Of a stretch of 64,000 nt of DNA, positions 18,495-27,530 are shown piece by piece. A program made the position numbers and the translations under genes. Under the pieces are notes generated by a model that was not told where the DNA came from, did not search any database, and worked only from the letters and a program-made list of their open reading frames with translations. The stretch spans positions 745,105-809,104 of the forward strand of contig MOYA01000001.1 of the NCBI GenBank assembly GCA_001899315.1, written 5' to 3'. Origin of the DNA: Candidatus Obscuribacter phosphatis (lineage in GTDB: Bacteria; Cyanobacteriota; Vampirovibrionia; Obscuribacterales; Obscuribacteraceae). The stretch's first letter is position 1; the number at the start of each line of letters is the position of its first letter.

Positions 18495-19526
18495 TTGACA
18501 AATGAGGCATTCTTGCGCAATTTAGCAAAATTCGGCTTTAAATCTCGGGGCAAGAGCAGTTATCTGTTGCTTAACGCTGTTTTGCTAAGCGGCTTCTTTA
18601 CAACGCCTGCCTTTTCTTTTGGTCTTGATATCAAAGTGCCACGTCTAGGTTTGGGTCGTGAGAGTGCGCCACGAACCACAGAAATAGAAGAGCAAGCCAA
18701 GACCTTAATTGAAAGCAATAAGCCTGAGAACATCGCCCAGGCGCTTCAATTTATTGAGCTTGCCCAACAAAAGCAGATTGACAGCGCCAGATTGCATTTT
18801 CTGCAGGGGCTGGCCTATACAAAGTTAGGCATAAGCGGCAGAGATGACAAAGCCATACTTGCCTTTGTGGAAGCTCTTGTCTTGACCCAGGGACGAGCGG
18901 AAGATGCCGCAGTTGCAGCCGAGAGCCGGGCTGAGCTAGCCACAATCTATATGAGACAGGGGAATTATGATGAGGCCGGCGGGCAACTAAAGCGCATCCT
19001 CGAGACGCGACCGCTCGATTGCAAAACTCGAGGAAATCTCGGTATATGTTATTTGCAGCTGGGTTTTGGCGAAGCGGCTCTGAACGAATTTAAACAAGTT
19101 CTCGCGCAAGAGCCCGATAACTTTATAGCCCTTTATAACAGCGGTTTAGCATACACACTGACCGCACAGACCGAAAAGGCAGCTTCTGCATTTGAGAAGG
19201 CTATAGCCAGTGGTCAGAAAAACAAAGAAGCCTTGTTGCCTATGGCTTATTTGGGTTTGGCCAGGGTTTATTGTCAGAATGGGCGTTTCGACTTTGCCTT
19301 AAAACTGACTGAGCGGGCTGAGAGCTTGAGCCCGAAAAGCAGCTATGTATTTTTGACCAGATCTGAGATTTATGAAGCCCGCAAAGAGACTGGGAAGGCA
19401 ATCGAATGCGTGCGCAAGGCTTTGGAGGCTAATCCCGGCGACAAGAGTGCGCAGTCGGCATTGGCGCGCATCTTAAATCGCCAAAAAGAATTGATAGGAC
19501 AGACACAGACACTGAAAGTACAGTAA
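18495..19526 (+). CDS. exported TPR-repeat protein, 343 aa
   Basis: The N-terminus (about 20-42, SSYLLLNAVLLSGFFTTPAFS) is a signal peptide or anchor. From about 70 the protein is built of tetratricopeptide repeats, for example LATIYMRQGNYDEAGGQLKRIL, LGICYLQLGFGEAALNEFKQ and YNSGLAYTLTAQTEKAASAF. Such proteins act as envelope scaffolds or assembly factors; partner unknown. The TTG start is the best available but not certain. A second TPR gene begins 16 bp downstream, so the two form an operon. Confidence 0.8.
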   Translation: MTNEAFLRNLAKFGFKSRGKSSYLLLNAVLLSGFFTTPAFSFGLDIKVPRLGLGRESAPRTTEIEEQAKTLIESNKPENIAQALQFIELAQQKQIDSARLHFLQGLAYTKLGISGRDDKAILAFVEALVLTQGRAEDAAVAAESRAELATIYMRQGNYDEAGGQLKRILETRPLDCKTRGNLGICYLQLGFGEAALNEFKQVLAQEPDNFIALYNSGLAYTLTAQTEKAASAFEKAIASGQKNKEALLPMAYLGLARVYCQNGRFDFALKLTERAESLSPKSSYVFLTRSEIYEARKETGKAIECVRKALEANPGDKSAQSALARILNRQKELIGQTQTLKVQ

Positions 19527-19542
19527 AAATGGGGATAGAAAA

Positions 19543-20376
19543 ATGTTAGGTAAAAAGGAAATATTGACAGTTGCACTGGGCGTCCTGGCTCTTTCATTTT
19601 CTCAGCCGGTTCTAGCCGCCGAGGACAAAGACAGCGAAGATATCTCGGCCTCCATATTTAGATACAAAGCCGCATTGGAACAAAATCCCCATAGTGCCAC
19701 CAATCATCTCAAGCTGGCTAAGTCATACTTGATGGGTGGTGAGCTGGATAATGCCATCAATGAGTTCAGAGCCACTTTGAAGATCAATCCGGAAGATGCC
19801 GAAGCCTTTATGGGGCTTTCCAGAGCCTACTCAAGAAAGGGCGATATCAAGCAGGCTTGCGACAACATCAAAGAATCGGTGCGTTTGCAACCCAATGAAA
19901 GTCAGTATCACCTTAAATATGCTCAGCTACTCTCTCGTGACAACAAACTCGATCAAGCCGTGACCGAGTTTAAGACTGCCATCAAACTCAATGGCAAAGA
20001 TGCCAATGCTCACCGTGACTATGGTGCTTGCCTGGGACTCAAAGGTGATGTCGATGGGCAGATTGCTGAAGAAAAGAAAGCCCTCGCTATCGATGACAAG
20101 AATGCCGATGCTTACTTCTACCTTGGTTCTGCTTATGCCCAGAAAGTAAACAAGAAAGAAGCGATTGCCGCACTAAAGAAGTGCACCGAGCACGACAAGA
20201 AGAATGCCGATGCTCTGCGCTTGCTGGCCAGTATTTATGCCTCGGAAGGACAGTTTAAGGAAGCTGTGCAACTGGCTGAACAGGCTGTCAGCATCAATCC
20301 TGACAATGCCCGTTATGTGCAAACCCGTGACAAGATTCTGGCCGCCAAAAAGAAGGCTGATTCAGGTAATCGCTAG
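19543..20376 (+). CDS. exported TPR-repeat protein, 277 aa
   Basis: Signal peptide at 1-25 (LTVALGVLALSFSQPVLA/AED). The rest is about six TPR units: NHLKLAKSYLMGGELDNAIN, AFMGLSRAYSRKGDIKQAC, YAQLLSRDNKLDQAVTEF, DAYFYLGSAYAQKVNKKEA and others, with few other features. Likely a periplasmic scaffold. It follows another exported TPR gene by 16 bp and ends before a candidate terminator, well apart from ftsZ. Confidence 0.85.
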   Translation: MLGKKEILTVALGVLALSFSQPVLAAEDKDSEDISASIFRYKAALEQNPHSATNHLKLAKSYLMGGELDNAINEFRATLKINPEDAEAFMGLSRAYSRKGDIKQACDNIKESVRLQPNESQYHLKYAQLLSRDNKLDQAVTEFKTAIKLNGKDANAHRDYGACLGLKGDVDGQIAEEKKALAIDDKNADAYFYLGSAYAQKVNKKEAIAALKKCTEHDKKNADALRLLASIYASEGQFKEAVQLAEQAVSINPDNARYVQTRDKILAAKKKADSGNR

Positions 20377-20396
20377 AAATAGCAAAATTTTATCTG

Positions 20397-20424
20397 ACGC
20401 TGAATTGGCTTCGGCGTTAATTTT
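20397..20424 (+). terminator. candidate terminator after the TPR pair
   Basis: ACGCTGAA (20397-20404) can pair with TTCGGCGT (20410-20417) through one G-U, with a five-base loop, followed by TAATTTT. The stem is modest. Confidence 0.5.
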
Positions 20425-20529
20425 GGGGTAGTTGAAAAGAGTACGCTTAATCTATTGGCAACCCTTTTGCTTTGCCATGCATCGGCATATGTAATGTAAA
20501 AAGGTTAACGACATACGACGGCTAGCAAC

Positions 20530-20558
20530 TTGCAAATAGACTAGATAGGTTCTACCAT
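20530..20558 (+). promoter_or_regulatory. ftsZ: possible ftsZ promoter
   Basis: TTGCAA (20530-20535) and TACCAT (20553-20558) are separated by exactly 17 bp and lie about 110 bp before the ftsZ start. Each hexamer matches consensus only partly. Confidence 0.3.
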
Positions 20559-20669
20559 ACCTTAATAGTTAATCGATACTGGAAAGGCAGATGGCATGAG
20601 CTGTTATTGTCGGTCCAGCTAGAACGATTCATTTCCAAAGTCAACTAGATAGCGTGAGGTCCTGAAGCT

Positions 20670-21812
20670 GTGCTTGAGCGAGCGGATAAACAAGAGAAAC
20701 CTGCCAAAAACTTCGAGATGAAGGCCAACATCAAGGTTGTTGGTTGCGGCGGAGCCGGTTCTAATGCCGTTAACCGTATGATTGCGGCTGGTTTGAACGG
20801 AGTCGAGTTCTGGTCCTGCAATACCGATGCCCAGGCTCTTGACCTGTCGGCAGCAAAGAACCGTCTTCAAATCGGCTCCAAGTTGACTCGCGGTTTAGGT
20901 GCGGGTGGTAACCCCAACATCGGGCAGAAAGCTGCCGAAGAAAGTCGCGAAGAAATCGCCCAGGCTCTTCAAGGTGCCGACATGGTCTTTATCGCCGCCG
21001 GCATGGGTGGCGGCACCGGCACTGGTGCGGCTCCGATTGTTGCCGAAGTAGCTAAAGAGCAAGGTGCTCTTACAGTTGGTGTCGTTTCCCGTCCTTTCCT
21101 CTTCGAAGGAAAGCGCAGAAGCAACCAAGCCGATTCCGGCATAAACGAGATTCGTTCTCGTGTTGATACGCTCATTGTTATTCCCAACCAGCGTCTATTA
21201 GAGGTTGTCGATCACCGAGCCTCTATGCAAGAAGCCTTTGTTGAAGCCGACAAAGTGCTCATGCAAGGTGTGCAGGGTATCTCCGACATCATCACCGTTC
21301 CTGGTCTTATCAACGTAGACTTTGCCGACGTCAAAGCCGTCATGCAAACTGCCGGTTCCGCCCTCATGGGCGTCGGTAGAGCCACCGGCGAAGGTCGTGC
21401 TGTCGAAGCGGCTCGCAATGCCATCAATAGCCCCTTGCTTGAGACCACCATTGATGGTGCTTCCGGCGTCATCTTCAACGTCACCGGCGGACCAGACCTC
21501 ACCTTGCACGAAGTGCAGGAAGCTGCCAACGTTATCTACTCCGCTGTTTCGGACGAAGCCAATATCATATTTGGTGCTGTTCTCGATGACAGATTGCACG
21601 GTGAAGTGCTCATCACTGTTATCGCCACCGGTTTTGATATGCTCGTGCAATCGCAGCCCCGTGCGCATAAAGCGCAACAGCCGCAACCGGCGCCTCGTCG
21701 TGAAGTCCAACCTCAACCGCAGGCTCAGCCGGCCAATGAGGTCAAGAAAGTGGCTTCAGACATACTGGATATTCCAGAGTTTCTCAAAGCAAGAAATGGT
21801 CAGGGTCGCTAA
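20670..21812 (+). CDS. ftsZ: cell division protein FtsZ
   Basis: Tubulin-like GTPase that forms the division ring, 380 residues. Visible: [17 protein letters not shown] (about 18-34), the tubulin signature [10 protein letters not shown] (about 112-121), [11 protein letters not shown], a variable Gln/Pro-rich linker (about 330-360) and the conserved C-terminal peptide DILDIPEFL used to bind FtsA/SepF-type anchors. The GTG start has GAGG ten bases upstream; an internal ATG at MKANIKVV (about 20718) is a possible alternative. It stands alone, with no ftsA, ftsQ or mur genes around it, and is followed by a good terminator. Confidence 0.96.
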   Translation: MLERADKQEKPAKNFEMKANIKVVGCGGAGSNAVNRMIAAGLNGVEFWSCNTDAQALDLSAAKNRLQIGSKLTRGLGAGGNPNIGQKAAEESREEIAQALQGADMVFIAAGMGGGTGTGAAPIVAEVAKEQGALTVGVVSRPFLFEGKRRSNQADSGINEIRSRVDTLIVIPNQRLLEVVDHRASMQEAFVEADKVLMQGVQGISDIITVPGLINVDFADVKAVMQTAGSALMGVGRATGEGRAVEAARNAINSPLLETTIDGASGVIFNVTGGPDLTLHEVQEAANVIYSAVSDEANIIFGAVLDDRLHGEVLITVIATGFDMLVQSQPRAHKAQQPQPAPRREVQPQPQAQPANEVKKVASDILDIPEFLKARNGQGR

Positions 21813-21875
21813 GCAAAATCTCTAGGCAAGTCCCAAAGTAAAGACCCTTAGAGACCGTAAATTCCAAAGAGTAAA

Positions 21876-21910
21876 AGAGCCCTCGTCAAAGCGGGGGCTC
21901 TAACTTTTTA
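21876..21910 (+). terminator. intrinsic terminator of ftsZ
   Basis: AGAGCCC (21876-21882) pairs with GGGCTCT (21895-21901), extended by three further pairs, with a short loop and a downstream T-rich run. Confidence 0.8.
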
Positions 21911-21926
21911 GTGCACTTTTCTAGAC

Positions 21927-22850
21927 TCAATTGAAAAGCAAGGTCACTTCAAAGTCACCGGCATCGTTGGCTGATCTCGGATAGTTCTGCCAAAGTTTCA
22001 CCACAGCCTTTGCCGGTAAAGACTTGATACCGAGGTCGAAGAGTTTGTCATTGTAAGGGCTCATATTGTTGCATCCGCCTGGATAGCCGCAGGTATCACC
22101 GCAATGTATATACTGATCGATTTTTACGATCGAACCGCTCTTTTCAATATTCTGACTTTCATAGTTGGAAACAGCCAGATAGTTATAGCCCATATCTCTG
22201 GCGTTATAGACCACTAGGTCAAACTCTAAGGCATCTAAGCCGGTCTTGACCCGGCTGGCGTTTTCGCATTGTCTAAGAAAGTCAGAGACATTGTAGGTAA
22301 GTTCTTCTTTCTTCACCCGCGGATAAATAGTGGCTGATTGCGGCGGGCAGTCTAGAGGCATGGCCGATGCCGCTAGATCTTCGCGGCTGGCATAAAAACC
22401 CTCGTCCCAAGAGACTTTCTTGAGAAAGAGATTGGCCTGGGCAAGCAAAAATGGGTTGTATAAGAAGCGACTTTCTTCGGCATCGCCTTCGATGGAGCGA
22501 TTGCCGGGACCAAAAAAGAGCTGCCCCTTTAATCCCCACCATGGTTTTTGTTCTTCCATCGAGTCAAATATGGCGCCGGTCGGCACATACTGATACATGA
22601 GCAATTCTGGATGACGATAAAGATAAGAACGTCTTCTCTCCAAAATCTCTTGTCGACTGAGAAAGTTTAGATTGGCTTGCGGATTTATTTCTAATCGCAC
22701 TGTTTCGGCTTTTGCTCTATCTCCAGCCGCCAGTCTATTGACCGCTTGCGCTTGCACTTTCATATAGGCCAGGCGCCCTAAAACAAATAACCCAATAGCA
22801 ACAGCAGCTAGTTGCAGGTAAATATAGTTTGGCTTGTCTTTTCTTCTCAT
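21927..22850 (-). CDS. membrane-anchored hypothetical protein, 307 aa
   Basis: One N-terminal transmembrane helix (about 9-26, YIYLQLAAVAIGLFVLGRL) preceded by MRRKDK suggests a signal anchor with the bulk outside the cytoplasm. The outer part has cysteines in DQYIHCGDTCGYPGGC (about 245-262), probably disulfide bonded, and a C-terminal beta-rich end. I recognise no family. It converges on ftsZ and diverges from mtnA. Confidence 0.65.
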   Translation of the reverse strand: MRRKDKPNYIYLQLAAVAIGLFVLGRLAYMKVQAQAVNRLAAGDRAKAETVRLEINPQANLNFLSRQEILERRRSYLYRHPELLMYQYVPTGAIFDSMEEQKPWWGLKGQLFFGPGNRSIEGDAEESRFLYNPFLLAQANLFLKKVSWDEGFYASREDLAASAMPLDCPPQSATIYPRVKKEELTYNVSDFLRQCENASRVKTGLDALEFDLVVYNARDMGYNYLAVSNYESQNIEKSGSIVKIDQYIHCGDTCGYPGGCNNMSPYNDKLFDLGIKSLPAKAVVKLWQNYPRSANDAGDFEVTLLFN

Positions 22851-22894
22851 GAAATCTATTATTTCAGCAATTGTGATTGATAAGGAAGTTAATT

Positions 22895-23998
22895 ATGGAG
22901 AAAGCCGGACTCTTGCCTCTTCGCTTCCTTGAAGAGAGCGGCACTCTCTTGCTTGTCGACCAAAGGAAATTGCCCTTTGAAGAGGAGTGGTTCGATGCCA
23001 CCGCCTTTGATGATCTACTCTTTTCTATTAAAGAAATGGTTGTGCGCGGCGCCCCTTCAATAGGAGTGGTGGCAGGCTATGGTCATGCCCTCAATATTGC
23101 CAGGCGCATGCGGCAAGGGGCTTCGCTGCCTGTTATTGAAGCCGACTTGGAGCGCTTGCTTGCCACCCGTCCTACTGCCGTCAATCTTCAGTATGGCGCC
23201 AGGCAAGTACACAAGGCATTTATGCAAGCACTGTCTGAGCATTCAAATAGTAATGCCAATACTAATGCCAATACTAATGCCAATACTAATGCCAATACTA
23301 ATGCAGACCCGGCTGAAGCGGCGCTTAAGGAAGCCCATCGCCTTTATCAGGAAGTGCTGGATGCCAACTATCAGTTAAGCAACCATGGTCTCTCTGTGAT
23401 ATCGAAAGGGGCTTCGATATTGACTCACTGCAATGCCGGACCACTTGCTGCTTGTGGTTATGGAACGGCACTGGGGGTGATTAGGGCGGCTCATTATGCC
23501 GGTCTTCAACCCCAGGTCTTTGCCGATGAAACTAGACCGCGCAATCAAGGTCGCTTGACCGCCTTTGAATTGCAGAGAGAAGAGATACCGGTCACTCTTG
23601 TTTGTGAATCGATGAGTGGTTTTCTCATGAAGTGCGGCAAAATTGATTTGGTCATTACCGGCGCCGACCGTATAGCCCTCAATGGCGATACAGCCAATAA
23701 GATTGGCACATATAACTTGGCTGTGCTTGCTTCATTTCATAAGATTCCTTTTTTCATAGCCGCACCGCTTTCCACTTTCGATAGAGTCACCACTGATGGT
23801 GACTCTATTCCAATCGAGTTTAGAGCTGAGGAAGAAGTACTCACCTTTGACGGGGCACGACACGCCCCGCCTGGAGTGAAGGCGATAAATCCTTCTTTTG
23901 ATGTTACACCCTCTCAACTAATCAGCGGCATCATCACTGAAAAGGGCATTTTGCGAGCCCCGTTCCAAGAGAGTATAGCCGCTGCCCTTTCTTCCTAA
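22895..23998 (+). CDS. mtnA: S-methyl-5-thioribose-1-phosphate isomerase
   Basis: Isomerises methylthioribose-1-phosphate to the ribulose form in methionine salvage; 367 residues. Family motifs: RGAPSIGVVAGYG near 45, RPTAVNL near 92, THCNAGPLA with the catalytic Cys, FADETRPRNQG, and TGADRIALNGDTANKIGTY with the catalytic Asp. Residues about 117-138 are an inserted NANTNANT tract encoded by perfect 12-bp repeats, placed in a surface helix-loop region that varies in homologues. I chose ATG at 22895, with AAGGAAG six bases upstream, over a TTG 18 bp earlier. The stop overlaps the convergent gene by 4 bp. No other salvage gene is nearby. Confidence 0.93.
   Translation: MEKAGLLPLRFLEESGTLLLVDQRKLPFEEEWFDATAFDDLLFSIKEMVVRGAPSIGVVAGYGHALNIARRMRQGASLPVIEADLERLLATRPTAVNLQYGARQVHKAFMQALSEHSNSNANTNANTNANTNANTNADPAEAALKEAHRLYQEVLDANYQLSNHGLSVISKGASILTHCNAGPLAACGYGTALGVIRAAHYAGLQPQVFADETRPRNQGRLTAFELQREEIPVTLVCESMSGFLMKCGKIDLVITGADRIALNGDTANKIGTYNLAVLASFHKIPFFIAAPLSTFDRVTTDGDSIPIEFRAEEEVLTFDGARHAPPGVKAINPSFDVTPSQLISGIITEKGILRAPFQESIAAALSS
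23252..23305 (+). repeat. 12-bp perfect tandem repeat inside mtnA
   Basis: Four identical copies of AATGCCAATACT (23252-23299) plus a partial fifth encode NANT repeats. Perfect identity indicates very recent expansion. Confidence 0.95.
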
Positions 23999-24591
23999 TG
24001 ATGAAAGAGCCAGTATGCCACGGCATAGAGTATGGCCATCAAGCTGCTCAAGGTGGCGCTTCCTAAAAAGCGATAGGTAATAGGCAGTCTTTGCTGAATG
24101 ATGTAATTGCCCAAAAAAGATATCGGTAGATTGATCAAAAAAGAATTGCCGCCCACCGCTAGAAAGTGACCGACGGCTGCCAGTGGTGTCATATTTGATG
24201 GCATGAACTGATGATTGGTACTGATGAAGATTACATAAATATGTCTTGAGATCCAGAGCGGATTGAAATAGAGCATAGCTCCCAGAGTCCTTCCCAGCCA
24301 GTTAAGTATTTGTTTGTGGGCAGTCTCGGCTGGATTTTCTCTGGTAAGTAATTTGAGTAGTTGAAACTTTTCGATTGTTTCGTCGTCGAACTTTATACTA
24401 TCTAAGGTCTTGAACCAACGAGGAATTTCGAAGCGGTAGACAAGCCCGCCCATCAAGGTGATAGCCAGTAGTCTTTCGATTGAAATGTGGCTTGGGTGCA
24501 GGATTAATTGACCTAGAAAATCGCCGGTCGGGTAAAGAAGCCAGCCTACTGCTAAATTTAGATTTTTTTGGAAACTATCTTGGTTATTCAT
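23995..24591 (-). CDS. putative integral membrane protein, 198 aa
   Basis: Several hydrophobic segments are visible: about 38-55 (ERLLAITLMGGLVYRF), 105-125, 138-165 (AAVGHFLAVGGNSFLINLPISFLG) and 172-195 (LGSATLSSLMAILYAVAYWLF), so 3-4 membrane helices. No known family. The start lies 40 bp from the divergent HMA gene; no Shine-Dalgarno is seen, while a TATATT lies seven bases or so upstream, so the message might be leaderless. Confidence 0.6.
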   Translation of the reverse strand: MNNQDSFQKNLNLAVGWLLYPTGDFLGQLILHPSHISIERLLAITLMGGLVYRFEIPRWFKTLDSIKFDDETIEKFQLLKLLTRENPAETAHKQILNWLGRTLGAMLYFNPLWISRHIYVIFISTNHQFMPSNMTPLAAVGHFLAVGGNSFLINLPISFLGNYIIQQRLPITYRFLGSATLSSLMAILYAVAYWLFHH

Positions 24592-24631
24592 TTGCTATAA
24601 ATATATACAGCTTTTCTGGAGAAAGTAGAAA

Positions 24632-25075
24632 ATGGTGGCAGAAATGGTCTCAAATATATTTGGGTATAGCGCGATAAATCTGAAACCGGTAAGCAAGGCG
24701 TTGAGCATTTTAGCAATATCTTCTCTTCTCTCGGTTTCGGGTTGGGCTGATATGGCGGCTGCCAAAGAAGCATCTAAAGAAGTCTTGACTCGCTATGACT
24801 TTAGATTGGAGCAGATTAGCTGTGCTAAGTGTTTGCTCAATATCAGGCAGGCGCTGCGAAAGACTGCCGGGGTAGTTAAGTGCGAAGTGGCTTTGCGCAA
24901 GCCCTATGGTGCTGTAATCATTGCCGATGCAAAGGCCAATGAAGCTAAAATCAAAGACGTTGTCGCCAGTGCCGACCCAGGCACCCATCCGCGGGCCGTT
25001 GACTTTATTGCCGAGCCGGTCAAAGAAGTACCCGCCGTGCTTTTGCCAAAACACAACGGGCTCAAAAAAGACTAG
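24632..25075 (+). CDS. exported HMA-like (heavy-metal-associated) domain protein
   Basis: 147 residues. The hydrophobic stretch at about 20-42 looks like a signal peptide or anchor. Residues about 53-115 resemble an HMA domain: YDFRLEQISCAKCLLNIRQALRKTAGVVKCEVALRKPYGAVI, with CAKC in place of the usual CxxC copper site and the normal betaalphabeta order. It could bind Cu or another soft metal outside the cytoplasm. The tail is unstructured. GGAG precedes ATG. Confidence 0.68.
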   Translation: MVAEMVSNIFGYSAINLKPVSKALSILAISSLLSVSGWADMAAAKEASKEVLTRYDFRLEQISCAKCLLNIRQALRKTAGVVKCEVALRKPYGAVIIADAKANEAKIKDVVASADPGTHPRAVDFIAEPVKEVPAVLLPKHNGLKKD

Positions 25076-25106
25076 ATTTTGGGTTTTGGATTTGCTGATC
25101 AAACCC

Positions 25107-25523
25107 TTAGGGCGGCATAATTGCTACTACAGGCTCAATGGCATCGGCTCTGAATTGCATGCTTGATGGTCCAAACGGTATCGGCACAGGAAAATTGCAG
25201 GTGACTGTCGACTGCACATAAGCTTGGGCATTGGCGAAGTAACCAGCATCAAGAGTAGCCCCATTAGAAACACAAATTTTGGAGCCGCCGTTGGAGGCGT
25301 TGAATTCGTCCACAACTTTTTGTTTAGCAGCGTTGGCTAGTGCGTAGTCGTCTTTATTAGCCGCAGCTCTGGCACAATGCTTGGCCAGGGCATCGTTCTG
25401 GGTCTGGCAGATGACTATGGCTGCAACATCTACTAGAAAGAGAGCCACTATAACGAGAATGATGCACCCGCAAACAGTCTCTACCATATTGCCGGAGTTA
25501 TTTCTTCTCAGTCTTTTTTTCAT
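25107..25523 (-). CDS. TadE/TadG-like pilin-associated protein
   Basis: 138 residues. A basic N-terminus (MKKRLRRNNSGNMVETV) and one long hydrophobic helix (about 18-40, GCIILVIVALFLVDVAAIVI) match TadE-like minor pseudopilins, which carry a conserved Glu just before the helix (ETV here). The outer part has three cysteines. These proteins help assemble Tad/Flp pili. The paralogous-looking upstream gene ends 17 bp away, on the same strand. No tadA, cpaB or flp is in the window. Confidence 0.65.
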   Translation of the reverse strand: MKKRLRRNNSGNMVETVCGCIILVIVALFLVDVAAIVICQTQNDALAKHCARAAANKDDYALANAAKQKVVDEFNASNGGSKICVSNGATLDAGYFANAQAYVQSTVTCNFPVPIPFGPSSMQFRADAIEPVVAIMPP

Positions 25524-25540
25524 TTCTAATTGAGCCCTTA

Positions 25541-26020
25541 CTAGAGTTCGCTGACGGAAAGTTCTTCACGGGGGCGCTTATCGACATATCTAAAGGTGAC
25601 CGGTTTGGTCAGCCCGTCGATGCTAAGCGCATTGAGAAAGGGGACAGAAGCCAGTGAGATGAAGGGATTGATACGAACTTCGGTATTTACCTGCACAAAC
25701 TTATCGTATTTGTCGCCGCCGCTGAGAGTACCTCCCGTGGCGTTGGATGAGCCGTTAGACACGACCGAGGCACCTGTGAAATTGGCCAGTGAGCTGCCCT
25801 GCCAAGCTGTGGTCATGCGGCTCGCTGCGGTTGGCCAATCTGTCGGCTCGGTTGTGGCCAGGGCGCGGGCTGTCATCTGATTGAGATACCAGCCGCCTGC
25901 ATAGCCGATGCCGAGATACATAATATCGAGCATCGGAAAGAGAACAACTAACAACAGAATCACCAAAGATGGAGCAAGTTCGGCAATTTGCGAGCCTCTA
26001 CGCTTCCGTTTTACTCTCAT
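25541..26020 (-). CDS. TadE-like pilin-associated protein
   Basis: 159 residues with MRVKRKRRGSQIAELAPSLVILLLVVLFPML: basic start, Glu before a single hydrophobic helix, the TadE pattern. The rest is a Ser/Thr/Gly-rich outer domain with no cysteine pair. Cotranscribed with the next TadE-like gene (17 bp). A near-palindromic AT site lies 42 bp upstream. Role in Tad-type pilus assembly is inferred. Confidence 0.65.
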   Translation of the reverse strand: MRVKRKRRGSQIAELAPSLVILLLVVLFPMLDIMYLGIGYAGGWYLNQMTARALATTEPTDWPTAASRMTTAWQGSSLANFTGASVVSNGSSNATGGTLSGGDKYDKFVQVNTEVRINPFISLASVPFLNALSIDGLTKPVTFRYVDKRPREELSVSEL

Positions 26021-26061
26021 GCTTCAATCCCCCAGCTTCTAGCTGCTACAGAAAACGCCAA

Positions 26062-26080
26062 ACCAAATATATATATTGGT
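26062..26080. promoter_or_regulatory. AT-rich near-perfect palindrome upstream of the TadE genes
   Basis: ACCAAATATATATATTGGT is almost identical to its own reverse complement and lies 42 bp before the TadE-like start. It could be an operator; nothing else supports this. Confidence 0.25.
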
Positions 26081-26245
26081 CTGTGCAGATTATTCCCAGA
26101 GCAATGCGGTTGTTAATCGTCGCCGCGCCCTGTCTGTGAAGGTATGAAAATATTTTAATGCTACAAAATCCCCTTCCTCTGTGATCCCTGTAGAATTCCA
26201 TTTGGTAAGCATTTTGTATGTTCAATCGAGAAAGGTGTAACCGCA

Positions 26246-27499
26246 GTGTTGGCAAGAACCTCTTTACAATTGGCGACTTCGCTGGCCCTGACTTTGGGTA
26301 CGTTCAGTTTGCTCTCTCCGGTCTGGGCGCTCGATGCCGCTTTAACTGAAAAGCTCAATGACTATCAGCAGAAAATCGAAAGCCGCAGTCTTTCAGAAGC
26401 ACAATTGACTGAATTGGCCGGCCTCACCCAGAAGTTTCCCGGCGAGGCTAAAGTTCACCTCGTGTATGGTCTTGCCCTCGACCTAGTGGGTTTGAATGAT
26501 CAGGCTCTGGAACAGTTCCAGGCTGCCGATAAACTTGGACCGCAAGATTCAAATGCAGTTGTCGGTATCATTCACCACCTCGTCTCCAAAGGTGACAAGC
26601 AAGCGGCCCGAGCTTTGCTCGACCAAGCTTTGAAGCGCTTTCCGGAAGATGCAAATGTTCTCTTTATGCTGGGCAAGACTCTCAAGCAGGATAGAGATTT
26701 CGACTCAGCTGAAAAAACTTTATGGCGGGCGCATAACTTGCCCAACCGCCCCATCGGGCTAGCCACCGAACTGGCTGAGTTATATTCAGCTACCAATCCG
26801 GAATTGGCAGTAAATCTAGCTTCTGAAGACATCGAAAGGCAATCCAACTATGCTCCGGCTCTGGCTGTACTGGCAGAGGCCTTTTATAACCAGGGGCAGT
26901 ATCGCCGAGCTATCTATCCCTGCGAGATTTTGGTCAAGCAGTCCATCAGCTGGCGCAATATTTCGGACATTTATGCTCGCTGTCTCTTTTGGGATGGGCG
27001 CTACAAAGAAGCAGTTCTACCCATGTTGGTAACCCTGGCTAAGTCAGCCACCTACCTGGGGGGACGCATGCCTGGTGCCGAGATGATTGCGCAGACCGTA
27101 CCGCATATTTCAGGCAAGAAATTGAGTGCCATACTCGATAACTTTTATGCCAGCAATAGCAAAGAATTGGTGCGCAATCCCTTCCACTTTTATCTGGCTT
27201 CGGCCTTAGAAAAAGGCGGACGCTATGAGCTCGCATACAAAGAGATCAATACTTTTTTGTCAGCCGACCCTAAGAATGTGGACGCCCTTATATTTAAGGG
27301 CAAACTGCAAGAAACTTATCTCGGCGACTATGATGGAGCCTTGCAATCATACAAAACCGCCCATGCTCTTTTGCCCTACAACGGACCCTGCAATCAAGCT
27401 TTGATGCGCTTAGAGGACCGTCTGCGCGAAAGAGACGGCGATTTGGCCTGGAAGCTGCGGGATGGATTGCGAAGCTTCTTCCATCTTCCACCCATTTAA
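26246..27499 (+). CDS. exported TPR-repeat protein, 417 aa
   Basis: Signal peptide at about 1-28 (LARTSLQLATSLALTLGTFSLLSPVWA/LDA). The mature part has TPR-like units: VHLVYGLALDLVGLNDQALEQF, NVLFMLGKTLKQDRDFDSAEKT, LAEAFYNQGQYRRAIYP, AYKEINTFLSADPKNVDAL and LQETYLGDYDGALQSY. Probably a periplasmic scaffold. The start is GTG (an adjacent TTG is possible) after AAAGGTG. It ends 31 bp before the likely start of the phosphate-linked unknown gene and may be cotranscribed with it. Confidence 0.82.
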   Translation: MLARTSLQLATSLALTLGTFSLLSPVWALDAALTEKLNDYQQKIESRSLSEAQLTELAGLTQKFPGEAKVHLVYGLALDLVGLNDQALEQFQAADKLGPQDSNAVVGIIHHLVSKGDKQAARALLDQALKRFPEDANVLFMLGKTLKQDRDFDSAEKTLWRAHNLPNRPIGLATELAELYSATNPELAVNLASEDIERQSNYAPALAVLAEAFYNQGQYRRAIYPCEILVKQSISWRNISDIYARCLFWDGRYKEAVLPMLVTLAKSATYLGGRMPGAEMIAQTVPHISGKKLSAILDNFYASNSKELVRNPFHFYLASALEKGGRYELAYKEINTFLSADPKNVDALIFKGKLQETYLGDYDGALQSYKTAHALLPYNGPCNQALMRLEDRLRERDGDLAWKLRDGLRSFFHLPPI

Positions 27500-27530
27500 T
27501 CATATTCCAGGTTGGGGCATTTTTAAGGCA

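Noticed and set aside
21198-21716. 172-codon frame antisense to ftsZ
   Set aside because: Shadow of a well-conserved gene; no start signals.
20377-21812. ftsZ as part of a division/cell-wall cluster
   Set aside because: Neighbours are exported TPR proteins and an unknown membrane protein; no fts or mur gene adjoins it.
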